A stretch of 37,553 nt of DNA from positions 72,557 through 110,109 of the forward strand of contig LT984856.1 of assembly GCA_900258555.1 (NCBI GenBank). Reading direction: 5' to 3'. The notes under the pieces were generated by a model that ran no database searches, was not told where the DNA came from, and worked only from the letters and a program-made list of their open reading frames with translations. This DNA comes from an uncultured Desulfobacterium sp. (GTDB lineage: Bacteria; Desulfobacterota; DSM-4660; Desulfatiglandales; Desulfatiglandaceae). Below are positions 25,566-34,917 of the stretch, one piece after another (the stretch's first letter is position 1; every line of letters starts with the position of its first letter). The translations under genes and the position numbers were made by a program.

Positions 25566-27878
25566 AGAAACCTTTTCGGATGCGGTGTAATTTTCTATGA
25601 AATATTCCAATTGATCTTTCTGGTGTTGCGTCAATTCTCCGAATTGGACGCTGAACCTATGAGGCTTATTTGTGTCTGGAGAGCAGGTAGCTGATGCCCT
25701 GTAATGTGAGACTATCCTGCATGGTATCTCTTCCAGGCTAAAGCCGCTGTCGGCCATGCTTATAGCAAGTCCCGCATATCCCTTTGTCATATCATCAGTC
25801 CCTTCGTAATAGAACGAAAGACCGCCTCTGCCTATATCACGGATCTTGCAGGATCTTAACGGCTTAATATCAGGGATAATAACTGATCCGTTTATCGGCC
25901 TTAGGCGTTTATCCTTCCTGCGATCAGGGAAACACAGACTGAATTTTCCTCCCTCGGCTTGTTTCCCTCTCCCGGATATTTCCCTCCCGTTTTCCATATT
26001 GAACTCAGGCAGTATCTCACGAAGTTTCTTCCTTATCCCGTCACTATCCTGGATATCCGCCAGACGATCCAGCTCGTTGATCTGACTATCAAGCTTAGCC
26101 TGGTCGCAGGGTTTCCCTTTAAGGACCATAATCTTTTTATGACCTGTCGGTTCAATGCCTTCGCCTTCCGTAATCAACTCCTCGTAAAGCTTTTCACCGG
26201 GCCTGAGCCCTATATATTCAATCTTGATATCTACATCCGGTTCATAACCCGATAGACGGATCAGGTCCCTGGCCATATCTACAATCTTTATCGGAGTCCC
26301 CATATCCAGGATAAATGTCTCACCTCCCCTGCCCATGGCGCCGGCCTGCAGGATGAGCTGACTGGCCTCGGGAATCGTCATGAAATACCGGGTGACCTCC
26401 GGATGTGTGACAGTAACCGGGCCTCCTTTTTCAATCTGTTTTTTAAAATAAGGCACTACACTTCCAACGCTTCCAACCACATTGCCGAAGCGAACAGCCA
26501 TATATCTGCCGCCCTCTGCGCATGATCCGTTCTGACAATGCACGAGGAGTTCTGACACACGCTTGCTGGCACCCATGACGTTAGTAGGTCTCACCGCCTT
26601 ATCAGTAGAAACAAATACAAAACGCCCCACGGAAAATTTCCCACATGCAGCTAAAATGTTTCTTGTCCCCAGGATATTGTTTTTAATCGCCTGCCAAGGC
26701 TGGATCTCCATCATGGGAACGTGTTTATAAGCGGCGGCATGGAAGACAACATCCGGTTTATATGCCTCGAAAATACATAATACCTGATTGGTATCACGTA
26801 TATCAGCCAGCACGGGATCAATGGCAATGTAGGGGGAGTTCCCCTTTAGTTCCAGTTCTATCTCATAAAGCGGGCTCTCTGCCCTCTCGAACAGGATTAT
26901 CTGCCTCGGACTGAACCGGCAAATCTGGCGACACAGCTCAGAGCCTATTGAGCCTCCGGCACCTGTTACAAGGACACTTGAGTCTTTAAGATATCCACCA
27001 ATGCTTGCCTGATCGAGCCTTACCTGGTCTCTGCCGATAAGGTCATTGTAATCCACCTCACGAATAGATTTTACAGTAACCGTGCCGTTTATCAGTTCCC
27101 CCATGCCCGGTACAGTCTTATAAGGTATGCCGCTGCCCTCGCAGGCTGCCACGATGGTGCGCATCTGGCTGTATGTGGCCGATGGGATTGCAATTAATAA
27201 CTCTTCAATCTCCAGTTTTTCCGTAAGAAATTTCAGATCCCTGGTCCTACCCAGAACAGGGATGCCGTGTATAAAGAGTTTCGCCTTTGCGGGCATATCA
27301 TCAATAAAACCCACTATATTATAGCCCAGATGTGGATTATCGTGGATCTCCCTTGTTATCTTCTCACCGCAATCTCCTGCTCCGATAATCATCAGCCTCT
27401 TGCCCTTGCCCCGATGGACAAAAATGGAGGGCAGAAGTCCCAGCCCCTCAAAAGGCGTTTGCGTCTGATTGGGCGACAACCAAAAGAATAAGCGGATGGC
27501 CACCCTGCAACCTGAAATCATCAAAAATGTCAGGCACCAGTCAATTACAAAAACAGAATGGGAAAAATCCGCGGTATTGTATATAAACAGTGTTGTCAAA
27601 AAGACAGCAATGCAGCCGACACTGGTTCCCTTTAAGATATTCAATAGATCAGTCAAGCTGGTATAGCGCCACATCCCTTGATAAAGCTTGAAAAAATTAA
27701 AAATCAGGATCTTGATGATTATTACAAGCGGGATAGTCGCAAAAGTGACGAATTCGGCATCATTTGGAATTGAAAAATTAAATATCAAAAGGTGGGAAAA
27801 GTACCAGGCAAGGCCGATCAGAATAATATCAAATGTCAAAACAATGAGGACATTCTTGTGAAGATAGCGTTTACCCAC
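25557..27878 (-). CDS. WbpM/CapD-type nucleotide-sugar 4,6-dehydratase fused to a PilZ domain
   Basis: A 773-residue inner-membrane enzyme. Residues 1-135 hold about four transmembrane segments. A Rossmann-like domain follows (RLMIIGAGDCGEK near 162), then the catalytic SDR domain (about 295-590) with VTGAGGSIGSELCRQI, AAAYKHVPMME, STDKAVRPTNVMGASKR and VRFGNVVGS. This is the WbpM/PglF group, usually UDP-GlcNAc or UDP-sugar 4,6-dehydratases for O-antigen or capsule. Unusually, residues about 650-765 form a PilZ domain: RxxxR is R654/R658 (DRRKDKRLR), and the second motif is DIGRGG (D681, G686, with Gly in place of Ser), then HRFSVQFGEL. Allosteric control by cyclic di-GMP is inferred. The start is GTG 27878 with GAGG upstream. 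Confidence 0.9.
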   Translation of the reverse strand: MGKRYLHKNVLIVLTFDIILIGLAWYFSHLLIFNFSIPNDAEFVTFATIPLVIIIKILIFNFFKLYQGMWRYTSLTDLLNILKGTSVGCIAVFLTTLFIYNTADFSHSVFVIDWCLTFLMISGCRVAIRLFFWLSPNQTQTPFEGLGLLPSIFVHRGKGKRLMIIGAGDCGEKITREIHDNPHLGYNIVGFIDDMPAKAKLFIHGIPVLGRTRDLKFLTEKLEIEELLIAIPSATYSQMRTIVAACEGSGIPYKTVPGMGELINGTVTVKSIREVDYNDLIGRDQVRLDQASIGGYLKDSSVLVTGAGGSIGSELCRQICRFSPRQIILFERAESPLYEIELELKGNSPYIAIDPVLADIRDTNQVLCIFEAYKPDVVFHAAAYKHVPMMEIQPWQAIKNNILGTRNILAACGKFSVGRFVFVSTDKAVRPTNVMGASKRVSELLVHCQNGSCAEGGRYMAVRFGNVVGSVGSVVPYFKKQIEKGGPVTVTHPEVTRYFMTIPEASQLILQAGAMGRGGETFILDMGTPIKIVDMARDLIRLSGYEPDVDIKIEYIGLRPGEKLYEELITEGEGIEPTGHKKIMVLKGKPCDQAKLDSQINELDRLADIQDSDGIRKKLREILPEFNMENGREISGRGKQAEGGKFSLCFPDRRKDKRLRPINGSVIIPDIKPLRSCKIRDIGRGGLSFYYEGTDDMTKGYAGLAISMADSGFSLEEIPCRIVSHYRASATCSPDTNKPHRFSVQFGELTQHQKDQLEYFIENYTASEKVSSS

Positions 27879-28169
27879 AAACTAATTCCTCTGTTATAAG
27901 GATTGAAATGCTTTCCTGTGCAGCTCTAATCTTTAACTTTTTCGATAAATAACAGCTAAAATAATAGATGATTTCGGTACTTTTCCAGTGATTGACCTAA
28001 CCAAGTACCTTCGCTATGGTATGAATCTGTTTTAAATAAACAAACAGGATGGGCAATTTCAACCGGCACAGGAGATTACATACGGCTCTGCCGAGAATAT
28101 CACCCCCACGGCCCCGAATACGAACTGACAGGGGATAATATTTATGTAATCATCCTATGTCAAGAACAT

Positions 28170-30443
28170 TTATAACTGAGTGTCCTGGGGAATCCTTATA
28201 ATGATCTTTGATCCCTTGCCTGGAACAGATTCAATCCTCATACTGCCCTGAAGGAGACTCGCCCGTTCCTGCATGCTTTGAATCCCCATCCTTTTTTCAT
28301 TGGAGGCCCTGACCAGGCTTTGGGCCAAATTGAACCCTTTTCCGTCGTCCTCTATCCTGATGATGAGTTGGGGATAAGATGCGACAAGCCTTATTGTGGC
28401 GTTTTTTGCCGATGAATGCTTTCTGATATTGTTGAGCCCCTCCTGGACTACACGATATAGATGAATCATGGATTCATAGCTGATTGTCAGGTTTTCTATT
28501 CCGGCAGAATGAAAATCAACTCGAATACCGGTTTTTTCTGAAAAATCCTTACAGTAATTATAGAGTGTCTGCACCAGTCCAAATTTTTCCAGGCCGGGAG
28601 GCCTCAGACCATAGGAAAGATCCCGTATCGTCATGATGGTTTTTTCCAGGATGTCAGAGACTTGAAAAATTTGCTTCCTAACGCCGGGTGTCAAAGATTT
28701 GTACTTCAAGATCATATCAGTGGTAATTTTTAAAAAGGACAGGTCCTGGGCCACACTGTCATGGAGTTCACAGGAAATCAGTTGACGCTCTCTTTCCTGA
28801 GTCTTAATGATCTTATGTATGAGTGAACGAATAAGATCTTCTTTAACTTTGCGTTCTGTAATATCAAGGAAACTTACCAGGCTGGCAGGCCTGCCGTCGT
28901 ATTGAATCCTTACCCCCCTAACCTCGCAGGGGATCGTTTGTCCTTTCTTGCTTACCAGCTCAACAGAGTGGTATTCCGGGATGACCTTCTTTCCATTTAT
29001 CCGCATTCCTATGCGCTCACGGGCAACTTTCTTGTCTTCCTCGCTTTTTATTAATCCTAAGGCACCACCGCCTTTTTCTATGTCTTGCAGGCTGTATCCG
29101 AATAGCCTGGTAAAAGCGGGGTTGATTTTTATGCTGAGATCATCCTGCACAATTGCAACAGGGTCAGGAAGTGAATCAAAGAGATTTCTATATGCCTCTT
29201 CGCTTTTCCTCAAGGTATCTTCGGCCCTTTTCCGATCAGAGATATCACGCGTGACTCCAATAATGCCCGTAGGGTGATCCTTAGAATCCAGAATAAAATT
29301 TGCCTTTATCTCTGTCCATATTGTTGAACCATCTTTGCAATTTTGTTCAAGTTCGGCCACAAAAGTCTCTTCTGCCTTTTCTTTATTTCCACTTGCCAGC
29401 TCTTTAAATACCTTTTCAATTATTATCCTTGCGGCAGTAAGAGAGTCAGGGGTAAGCATTTCTTCCAGGCTCTGGTTCATTGTTTCATCTACAGTGTAAC
29501 CTTTTAGCCTTTGGATAGAAGGGCTGACATAGGTGGTCTTCAGATCCATATCCAGAGTCCAGATTACATCACTAACGTTTTCTGCTAAAAAGCGGTATTT
29601 CTTTTCGCTTTCACGCAGCGCCTTTTGGCCCAGATATTTTTCGGTAATATCTTTATCACAACCAAAATAACCTGCAAGACTTCCATCTTTGTCATAAACA
29701 GGTGTCCCTCTGACTTCGACTACCACCTGTTCCCCGTCCTTTCGATTCATGCGGACTATATACCCTGTAAATGGTCTGGGATTTTCACGCATCTGCTTGA
29801 AAAACACCTTGGTAGTTGGTGCATATTCGTCTGCAAGCAAATCAAGCATATTGGTTCCGACTACTTCTTCCGGGTCATATCCCAAAAAATTTTTACACAT
29901 CGGGCTGGCATAGACAAAATATCCGTTTAAGTCCAACTCCCAGACCCAGTCACTGGTAGTATCAATAAAGGAACGCAATTTTTTTTCGCTTTCACTCAGT
30001 GCTTCCTCTGATCGCTTCTGCCCGGTTATATCGCGAATGATCGTAAAATCTGCCGGCTGCCCACGCCAGATTATGTGGGAACAGCTTATCTCTACCGGTA
30101 CTGTGGTGCCCGCCTTGGTGACAAGCTCAGTCTGGTAATAGTGGGAAAAATCCTCTCCTCTTATTCTTCTCTTAATCCTGTCTTCGAATATGGGTATTTC
30201 ATCAGGGCGTGCTAATTGCCTGATATTCACCTTTCGCATTTCTTCGACGCTATAACCCAGGATCTCCGCAGCCCGCTTGTTGGCGTATACATGAAATCCA
30301 TCGGCTGTGACAACCACTATGCCATCAAAGGCGTTATCCGCAATGATCGAGAAACTTTGCTCACCGAATTGCCGCATGGATAGTTGTTCTTCCAACTCTG
30401 CTACCCTTTGTTCGAGTTCTTCACAGGTCGGCTTTTTATTCAT
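28170..30443 (-). CDS. Four-PAS sensor histidine kinase (HisKA_3/NarX-type)
   Basis: A 757-residue soluble kinase with no membrane segment. A short N-terminal coiled coil (CEELEQRVAELEEQL) leads to four PAS/PAC modules at about 30-145, 150-270, 280-405 and 410-535. PAC signatures include TIIRDITGQKR, FGCDKDITEKY, GVTRDISDRKRA and SFLDITERKVK. The dimerisation/phosphotransfer segment ERERQLISCELHDSVAQDLS carries the phospho-accepting His in ELHDS. The ATPase domain shows QEGLNNIRKHS, IEDDGKGF and MGIQSMQERASLLQG. No cognate LuxR/NarL response regulator is nearby. ATG 30443 has GAGG nine bases upstream; TTG 30458 is less likely. The 291 bp after it (27879-28169) contain no visible gene. Confidence 0.93.
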   Translation of the reverse strand: MNKKPTCEELEQRVAELEEQLSMRQFGEQSFSIIADNAFDGIVVVTADGFHVYANKRAAEILGYSVEEMRKVNIRQLARPDEIPIFEDRIKRRIRGEDFSHYYQTELVTKAGTTVPVEISCSHIIWRGQPADFTIIRDITGQKRSEEALSESEKKLRSFIDTTSDWVWELDLNGYFVYASPMCKNFLGYDPEEVVGTNMLDLLADEYAPTTKVFFKQMRENPRPFTGYIVRMNRKDGEQVVVEVRGTPVYDKDGSLAGYFGCDKDITEKYLGQKALRESEKKYRFLAENVSDVIWTLDMDLKTTYVSPSIQRLKGYTVDETMNQSLEEMLTPDSLTAARIIIEKVFKELASGNKEKAEETFVAELEQNCKDGSTIWTEIKANFILDSKDHPTGIIGVTRDISDRKRAEDTLRKSEEAYRNLFDSLPDPVAIVQDDLSIKINPAFTRLFGYSLQDIEKGGGALGLIKSEEDKKVARERIGMRINGKKVIPEYHSVELVSKKGQTIPCEVRGVRIQYDGRPASLVSFLDITERKVKEDLIRSLIHKIIKTQERERQLISCELHDSVAQDLSFLKITTDMILKYKSLTPGVRKQIFQVSDILEKTIMTIRDLSYGLRPPGLEKFGLVQTLYNYCKDFSEKTGIRVDFHSAGIENLTISYESMIHLYRVVQEGLNNIRKHSSAKNATIRLVASYPQLIIRIEDDGKGFNLAQSLVRASNEKRMGIQSMQERASLLQGSMRIESVPGKGSKIIIRIPQDTQL

Positions 30444-30474
30444 CCGATATATCCTCAAGCCCTTTGCAAAACCG

Positions 30475-32955
30475 TTAACAGTGATGAGCCCTCATCCTCG
30501 AATTGACCCTGAGCCTTTCAAGGGATAGCCTTATCACATCGCGGGCCTTGTCTTTCTGCATCATGTAATGATCAAGGAATTCCGTTACGGACTTTTCCTT
30601 CCCAAGCCCGGCAACAGGGACTATGGAGGCAATGACCCGCTCATAATGGAGCGGGTGCAATTGCTCCAGTGCCTCTAAGTTCGCCACGTACCAATGCCAC
30701 AGGAAACCTATTGCGTATGGATTGCCTGCCATAGCGCCCACTGTGATAAACCTGTTCCGTGATGGGACCTTGTCAAGGACATAATCAAGGACGGTTTGTA
30801 TGCTGAAGTCATCTTTGAAGCAGCCAATGGCCGCGAGGATGGTCATCCTTTCGTGCTCACTTTGAGTTGACTGAAATCTCCGGTCAAACCACTCAAAGGC
30901 ACCTGCGCAGCCGTGCAAGGCCCCTATCTGCATAACCGCACGCAAGATGTCCTGATGGACAAGCCCTCCCCCCATCAATGATTCAAACCTCTCAACCCCG
31001 AAATCTTCGGCCGTTTTTGACCCGTAGACGGCTGTACGCCAGAGTATATGGTCACGCAAGATGGATGTTGCATGTCTTTCACCGGCAATTGGTTCAAGCC
31101 CGATTTTGCGTAATACCCGTTCAAATAAAGATTTTGCTGTGGAGGAGATTTTCCGTTTTTCCGGCTCTTTCAAAACAAGCCAGGCATGGTGTAGATTATC
31201 GCTGATACTCATCAAGGGAAGAAATGATTCTTCATCATCATAATACAAGAGGAAGGAAAGATAATCGTCAATCCCCGCCTCAGCCCCTTTTACAAGGGCG
31301 TAAAGGTCATTCTGGAGCCCCCAGCGGTCCCTGGGGGACATATGTTTAAGCCTTTCTCCGAGTCGTTCAAGATCGGTCCTGTCCCTGTATCTTACCCTGT
31401 AAAATCCCTTCTGATCCGCATTGACCTTGTATGCGACAGTGCCATCACCGAGTTCAATCTCCGTTGTTTCAGCTTCAATAAGAGATGTGACAGTCTTCGA
31501 TCCTCCTCGCTCATCATACAGCCTGACTGATATCGGAGCAATCCATAACTGCGCTGATTGGTTGGGGAGAAATGTAAAACGCCTCTGCCTTATTTCCAGT
31601 CTGTCCCCCTTTCTTTCCACATCCATAATGGGATATCCGGGCTGCTCGATCCAGCTCTTCATAATCCTGGTAACAGGCCTTTGAGAGGCCGTCTCAAAGG
31701 CCCCCCATAGATGACGGCTGTCCGCACAGCCGTATCCGTGTTCGCTCAGGAATTGTTTTATGCCCTTTTTAAAATCATCCCTTCCAAGGTAGTCCTCTAT
31801 CTGTTCCAGCACGCTGCCGCCCTTGTTGTATATAATGGGTGCGGTGCTCGCGTTGATCACTATGTGTTCACCTCCTGGAATCTCTATGGAGAATGTCTCG
31901 TGCAGAGAGTCCCTTTCAAAGGCCAGGGCGGTTTGGTCGAGTACGAAATGATCCATGACATCCCACTCCGGGCAATAATGGTCAACAATAACGTGGGCAA
32001 TGTAGGTTGCGAAGCTCTCGTTAAGCCACAGATATTTCCAGTCAGATGGGGTGACCAGATTTCCAAACCATTGATGGACTATCTCATGGGCTACTACATT
32101 ACAGATATTTTCCTCCCCCGCCCTTGATGTGATGCCTGGGAAGTGCAGAAGGAGGTTTTCGCGGAATGTGATCGCACCCCAATTCTCCATCGCGCCGAAT
32201 GCAAAGTCCTGAACGGCAATCAGATCGAGTTTGGCAAGAGGATAGGGTATGCCGAAAAGCTGCTCGCAGAAGGCCAGAGACTTTCGTCCGAAATCCAGGC
32301 CTAACCTGCCGCGACAGGCCATACCGGGCATGGCGGCCACACGGATCCGGGGATCTTCATCGTCTTCAATTATTTCAAATTCACCAAGGCTGAAAAACAC
32401 CAGATATGTTGACATCCTGGGCGTCGGTTCAAAGCGGACCCTCTTTTTTCCGTTGTCCAGTTGTTCCTCAAGCATTACAGGGGCATTGGATAGTGCCGTC
32501 AATCCTTCAGCGATGATCATTTCAATCTCAAAGACAGCCTTTTTGTCCGGGTGATCAAGGCAGGGAAACGCCCTTCGGGCATCGCTTTCTTCAAACTGGG
32601 TCAGTGCAATGTTCCTTGTCGTCCCGTCAACATTAAAACTGCTTCGATAAAAACCGGCCATCTTGTCATTGATTTCCCCGGTGTATTCAATTTTAATCCT
32701 GATCTCACCGCTCATCTCTTCAGGCAGATACACATTGAGCTTCTCCGCCTCAGGCTCCGGAGAAAATCTACAATCTACAAATCTCCGATCAATAAAAACG
32801 CCGCAGTAAACTACAGAAAGATCCAGTGCATCGAGGATTATTTTCTCTGCCGGACCATCAGCATGCATTGAAATTTCAACCGTCCCCGAGAATCTGAACT
32901 CATCCAGGTCCGGCTCCAATGATAACTTGTATGATATGGGCCTGATTTCATGCAT
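30475..32955 (-). CDS. M1 family zinc aminopeptidase
   Basis: An 826-residue metallopeptidase of the aminopeptidase N/puromycin-sensitive group, removing N-terminal residues from peptides. The substrate-recognition motif is GAMENWG. The zinc site is HEIVHQWFG with the third ligand in NESFATYIA 18 residues on. The order is N-terminal beta domain, catalytic domain, then a helical ERAP1-like C-terminal domain. There is no signal peptide, so it is probably cytoplasmic. ATG 32955 has GGGAG eight bases upstream. It lies 11 bp after the CarS-phosphoesterase fusion gene and 31 bp before the kinase gene, suggesting one leftward transcript, though no functional link is evident. Confidence 0.95.
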   Translation of the reverse strand: MHEIRPISYKLSLEPDLDEFRFSGTVEISMHADGPAEKIILDALDLSVVYCGVFIDRRFVDCRFSPEPEAEKLNVYLPEEMSGEIRIKIEYTGEINDKMAGFYRSSFNVDGTTRNIALTQFEESDARRAFPCLDHPDKKAVFEIEMIIAEGLTALSNAPVMLEEQLDNGKKRVRFEPTPRMSTYLVFFSLGEFEIIEDDEDPRIRVAAMPGMACRGRLGLDFGRKSLAFCEQLFGIPYPLAKLDLIAVQDFAFGAMENWGAITFRENLLLHFPGITSRAGEENICNVVAHEIVHQWFGNLVTPSDWKYLWLNESFATYIAHVIVDHYCPEWDVMDHFVLDQTALAFERDSLHETFSIEIPGGEHIVINASTAPIIYNKGGSVLEQIEDYLGRDDFKKGIKQFLSEHGYGCADSRHLWGAFETASQRPVTRIMKSWIEQPGYPIMDVERKGDRLEIRQRRFTFLPNQSAQLWIAPISVRLYDERGGSKTVTSLIEAETTEIELGDGTVAYKVNADQKGFYRVRYRDRTDLERLGERLKHMSPRDRWGLQNDLYALVKGAEAGIDDYLSFLLYYDDEESFLPLMSISDNLHHAWLVLKEPEKRKISSTAKSLFERVLRKIGLEPIAGERHATSILRDHILWRTAVYGSKTAEDFGVERFESLMGGGLVHQDILRAVMQIGALHGCAGAFEWFDRRFQSTQSEHERMTILAAIGCFKDDFSIQTVLDYVLDKVPSRNRFITVGAMAGNPYAIGFLWHWYVANLEALEQLHPLHYERVIASIVPVAGLGKEKSVTEFLDHYMMQKDKARDVIRLSLERLRVNSRMRAHHC

Positions 32956-32966
32956 GAGATATCTCC

Positions 32967-34364
32967 CTAAACTGTGCCATCACCGCGCCTGAGCGTCACA
33001 ATAACCACCTCAGCCATGCAATTGAACCTGACAGGTATACCTGAAGCTCCTGCCCCGTATGTGGTATAACCAACCATGTCGTCATATCGCCACAGCCCTG
33101 CTGTAAACCTGCGGGCAACCCTGCTGTGCGTGAAAAGCGGCCCTATGACCGGCAGACAGATCTGGCCGCCATGGGTGTGGCCGCAGAGGCATAGATCAAT
33201 TTTTCTTCCTTCGGCATATTCGATGATCTCCGGCGAATGGGCGAGCAGGATAGAAAAGGCATTTTCCGGCACCTCTTCAAAGGCCTTATCAAGGTCGCTG
33301 CATTGATAGTAATGGGGATCATCCGTGCCCACGATACTCAGCAACTGGCCATCTCTTTCCAGGGTATAGGAGTCGTTGATCAGCATGTAGATTCCTGAAT
33401 CCTCCAATTCCGGAGCGATCTCCAGACAATCGTGGTTCCCCAGTATTCCGAATACCCCGTCCTCTGTGTTTATGTGTTTTACCAGTTCGCCTAGTTTTTC
33501 GTTGGCCGCGGTGAACCTTCCATACATCTCCATCCTGTAGTCGCCGCCCAAAAGGCAGATATCTGTCTTGATCCCTGAGACCAGATCAATCAAACGCTCC
33601 TTTAGGCCTTTAAGGCCGTCAATATGGAGATCGCTGATAAAGAGGATGCGATATCCGTTAAAGGCCTCGGGAAGGGTGGGAAAAGAAAGATCAATGGATC
33701 TTATCCGAATCCTGAGGGCATTTCTCTCCCCCTTGCCATAGACACCAATACATTTAAAGACCCCCTTCATGAACCAACGGTAATATATGAAATTCTCAAA
33801 ATTGAGGAGTCGAACAAAAGGTGAAAGCGCCGTATGACACGACCTCCATTCGCGAAAGCGCGACGACGACCGCACCGTATAGGGAGGCGACTTTCTTCGG
33901 GGCGCAGCCGGTATTTTGGTAAACTTGGAGAACACCCAACAGACAAGTATAAATATTAAAAGGACCCCAAAGGCACTACCACATGAGAGCAGACCGCCAA
34001 GGCAAAGAAGAAGAAGAGGAAAACCGCCTTCAAATACCTGATCCAATATTGCAACATCGGTCCCTTCGGGAAGGCCGAGCCTGCGTTTGATAAAACTGGA
34101 CAGGATATCTCCCATCATGCTCAGAAGACCGACACAAAGGCCCATTACAAGTGACAGACCGATAAGATACCCAAAGATGCCGCCGGTCAGGACGCCGGAC
34201 AAAAGACCCCTGATGGTCTTATGAATCCCCAGAATCGGCAAGCCGTCGGAAAGGCTGTAATTTCTATCCAACGGGACGCCGGCATTCCCGGGAAAGATGC
34301 GGCCTAAGAGAGCCGGGACGCCGTTTATTGCAAGTATCAATATCAATACATTTACGGTGTTCAT
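32967..34364 (-). CDS. Fusion of CarS-like (CDP-archaeol synthase family) membrane domain and metallophosphoesterase
   Basis: A 465-residue two-part protein. Residues 1-150 are a membrane domain matching the CarS/PF01864 pattern: FPGNAGVPLDRNYSLSDG, LGIHKTIRGLLSGVL, GDILSSFIKRRLGL and DQVFEGGFPLLLL. CarS-type enzymes form CDP-activated lipid alcohols from CTP. Residues about 215-460 are a YkuE/LpxG-like metallophosphoesterase with FISDLHIDG, LGGDY, ILGNHD, LLAHSPE and CGHTHGGQ, so all metal-binding motifs are intact. A basic linker with Arg-rich segments joins them, placing the phosphatase on the membrane surface. AAGGTG precedes the ATG. The joint substrate is not known; a lipid nucleotide or lipid phosphate is inferred. 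Confidence 0.82.
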   Translation of the reverse strand: MNTVNVLILILAINGVPALLGRIFPGNAGVPLDRNYSLSDGLPILGIHKTIRGLLSGVLTGGIFGYLIGLSLVMGLCVGLLSMMGDILSSFIKRRLGLPEGTDVAILDQVFEGGFPLLLLCLGGLLSCGSAFGVLLIFILVCWVFSKFTKIPAAPRRKSPPYTVRSSSRFREWRSCHTALSPFVRLLNFENFIYYRWFMKGVFKCIGVYGKGERNALRIRIRSIDLSFPTLPEAFNGYRILFISDLHIDGLKGLKERLIDLVSGIKTDICLLGGDYRMEMYGRFTAANEKLGELVKHINTEDGVFGILGNHDCLEIAPELEDSGIYMLINDSYTLERDGQLLSIVGTDDPHYYQCSDLDKAFEEVPENAFSILLAHSPEIIEYAEGRKIDLCLCGHTHGGQICLPVIGPLFTHSRVARRFTAGLWRYDDMVGYTTYGAGASGIPVRFNCMAEVVIVTLRRGDGTV

Positions 34365-34584
34365 TTGCGCACCTTAGCAACTGAATGATGAATAAGATGG
34401 AGCGGATTATAAATTTTCCTGCATTGGGATTCCAGCCATTTATCCCTGTCGTAAAAAATTCCTTGTAAAGCGATCCGCATAGGACCTCTGTCTGATCTCT
34501 AATAATCATTGAAGTTCCGCTTCAGCGGGGATAAATAAGACATTCTGTAACAGGCACTTGAAACCATTTTTGGGAGGGCACTAC

Positions 34585-34905
34585 ATGAAGGCAAATGTTG
34601 TTTATATAACCGCCGGTTCTATTGAAGAGGCCAGGAAAATCGGAAAAGAGTTGGTCTCAAACAGACTGGCAGCAGGCGCCAATATCATTGAGGACATACA
34701 ATCCTTTTACTGGTGGGAAGGTGAGATCCACGATGAGAGGGAGGCGATTGTAATTGCAAAAACCAGGGAGGACCTTGTACCCAAGTTGATTGAAAAGGTT
34801 AAATCCCTCCACAGCTATCAGTGCCCGTGCATTGTCAGTCTTCCGATCCTGGACGGTCACAGGCCTTTTCTGGACTGGATAGAGGCTGAAACAAGAGATG
34901 TCTGA
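34585..34905 (+). CDS. cutA: CutA1 divalent-cation tolerance protein
   Basis: A 106-residue trimeric protein of the CutA1 family, associated with copper and divalent-cation tolerance in enteric bacteria; its exact biochemical role is unsettled. The family pattern is complete: VVYITAGSIEEARKIGKELV, NRLAAGANII, SFYWWEGEIHDEREAIVIAKT, VKSLHSYQCPCIVSLPI and YLDWI-type ending FLDWIEAE. ATG 34585 is preferred because GGGAGG lies seven bases upstream; an in-frame TTG at 34558 would add nine residues. It is convergent with the DedA gene, with only 12 bp between them and no visible terminator. The 220 bp before it hold no gene. Confidence 0.93.
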   Translation: MKANVVYITAGSIEEARKIGKELVSNRLAAGANIIEDIQSFYWWEGEIHDEREAIVIAKTREDLVPKLIEKVKSLHSYQCPCIVSLPILDGHRPFLDWIEAETRDV

Positions 34906-34917
34906 TTTCTTTGGCGG

